Below are positions 42,392 through 42,850 of a stretch of DNA of 42,850 bases, piece after piece. How positions within the stretch are numbered: position 1 is the first letter of the stretch; every line of letters starts with the position of its first letter. The notes under the pieces were generated by a model, which did no database searches, was not told where the DNA came from, and was given only the letters and a program-made list of their open reading frames with translations. Source of the DNA: SSEF01 sp964604195 (lineage in GTDB: Bacteria > Patescibacteriota > Minisyncoccia > Moranbacterales > UBA1568); the NCBI GenBank assembly GCA_964604195.1, contig CAZRXW010000008.1:1-42850 (forward strand). Reading direction: 5' to 3'. The position numbers and the translations under genes were made by a program.

Positions 42392-42754
42392 CTAGCGAGT
42401 GAGGGATCTTTCCTCATTGCCAAGTTTAATCATGACTTTTACCCGTGTATCGAGAGGAGCTCTTGTTTGGGGGGAAAATCGGGTAGTGGTATTGTTGGAG
42501 ATATCAATATCCCTACTCTCAAGCAGTGCTTCATCAATAGAGATAGAATAATTGCCCTTCAGAATATTGCTATAGTTTTCAATTTCAAACTCAAGGCTTC
42601 TGGAGTTACCTGGCTCGACAAAGCGCACTGCCCACCAATTACCGCTTGCCTCCGGGTCGAGTGCATGGTTGTGTAGAGTAAACAGTATGGTACCAGCGAC
42701 CAGAAAAGCAAGAAAACCACCAAGAAGAAAAGTTTTTTGGCTTATTTGAAGCAT
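42392..42754 (-). CDS. Small membrane-anchored extracytoplasmic protein, unknown function
   Basis: A 120-residue protein I do not recognise. Residues about 9-27 form a single hydrophobic anchor. The remainder alternates short strands (VRFVEPGNSRSLEFEIEN, then NYSISIDEALLES) and ends in a basic tail, which suggests a small beta-sandwich outside the membrane, somewhat like the FxxN/CARDB style of accessory domains. Its ATG is six bases after an extended -10 element, so the mRNA is probably leaderless. It may be the first gene of the minus-strand unit that runs to the flippase at 37583. Confidence 0.6.
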   Translation of the reverse strand: MLQISQKTFLLGGFLAFLVAGTILFTLHNHALDPEASGNWWAVRFVEPGNSRSLEFEIENYSNILKGNYSISIDEALLESRDIDISNNTTTRFSPQTRAPLDTRVKVMIKLGNEERSLTR

Positions 42755-42760
42755 AGTTCT

Positions 42761-42769
42761 ATTATATCA
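42761..42769 (-). promoter_or_regulatory. Extended -10 promoter giving a leaderless transcript
   Basis: On the minus strand TGaTATAAT is a perfect extended -10 element. Only six bases separate it from the ATG at 42754, so the expected start of transcription is the A of the start codon itself. No clear -35 hexamer is present, as expected for this promoter class. Confidence 0.6.
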
Positions 42770-42850
42770 GTTTTGAATGTACTCGCTAGTGAATGACTGA
42801 AGAAGATGAGATACATAGGTAACACTCTGAAAGGAGCGGATTTGAAGAAT

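Noticed and set aside
1..42850. CRISPR arrays, phage modules or toxin-antitoxin pairs
   Set aside because: No regularly spaced repeats, phage structural genes or small paired genes of that kind were found; the holin-4 name reflects a general membrane-protein family.
1..42850. Alternative genetic code with TGA as glycine (as in Gracilibacteria)
   Set aside because: TGA acts as a stop in tight ATGA overlaps, such as at 11939-11942, and full-length family proteins end at TGA as expected.

Overview
This is a compact bacterial surface-glycan locus. About 32 genes cover almost the whole window, no gene-free stretch exceeds about 120 bases, and there is no transposase, integrase, CRISPR array or complete RNA gene. 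TGA, TAA and TAG all appear to act as stops (for example the ATGA overlap at 11939-11942), so the code looks standard. Few genes have a clear Shine-Dalgarno sequence, and at least two promoter-to-start distances fit leaderless transcripts. Together with the compact coding and many divergent polytopic glycosyltransferases, this is compatible with an uncultivated Patescibacteria/CPR-like bacterium. No marker gene in the window proves that.

Layout. (1) 110-2654: a small holin-4/DUF360-type membrane protein, then a minus-strand pair made of a DUF2142-like polytopic protein and a membrane-anchored extracytoplasmic protein. (2) 2.66-12.65 kb: a visibly AT-richer island holding a Wzx-type flippase, two asparagine-synthetase-like amidotransferases (asnB-1, asnB-2), two GT4-like glycosyltransferases and three methyltransferases. 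The two asnB genes share a perfect 1,155-bp direct repeat and then diverge. (3) 12.6-23.0 kb: a minus-strand run with a GalE-like epimerase, a DPM-like GT2, DUF2304, a large GT-C-like membrane protein, GT4s, a third AsnB, a methyltransferase and a GT2. (4) 23.1-27.5 kb: a plus-strand operon with a GtrB-like GT2, UDP-glucose 6-dehydrogenase, a GT4 and an LPG-synthase-TM/flippase-like protein, driven by a promoter back to back with that of the epimerase. (5) 27.6-35.2 kb: four GT39/ArnT-like transferases in a nested A-B-B'-A' arrangement. (6) 35.2-37.5 kb: a secreted beta-helix protein fused to what looks like an inactivated CapA domain. (7) 37.6-42.75 kb: a second MOP flippase, a dTMP-kinase-like P-loop protein translationally coupled to a divergent RtcB homologue, a GT4 and a small anchored protein.

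How it may work together (inference). GalE-like and Ugd enzymes supply UDP-sugars including a uronic acid. GT4/GT2 enzymes and methyltransferases build and decorate lipid-linked glycans, and AsnB-type enzymes may amidate uronic acids. Two MOP flippases export the glycans. Polyprenyl-phosphate sugars made by the DPM/GtrB-like GT2s would feed the GT-C enzymes on the outer face. No initiating sugar-phosphate transferase and no chain-length regulator was recognised, so the window probably holds only part of the locus.

The most unusual signals are the perfect 1,155-bp repeat that creates two AsnB proteins with the same first 374 residues and different synthetase C-terminal halves, and the apparent beta-helix/CapA pseudoenzyme fusion.
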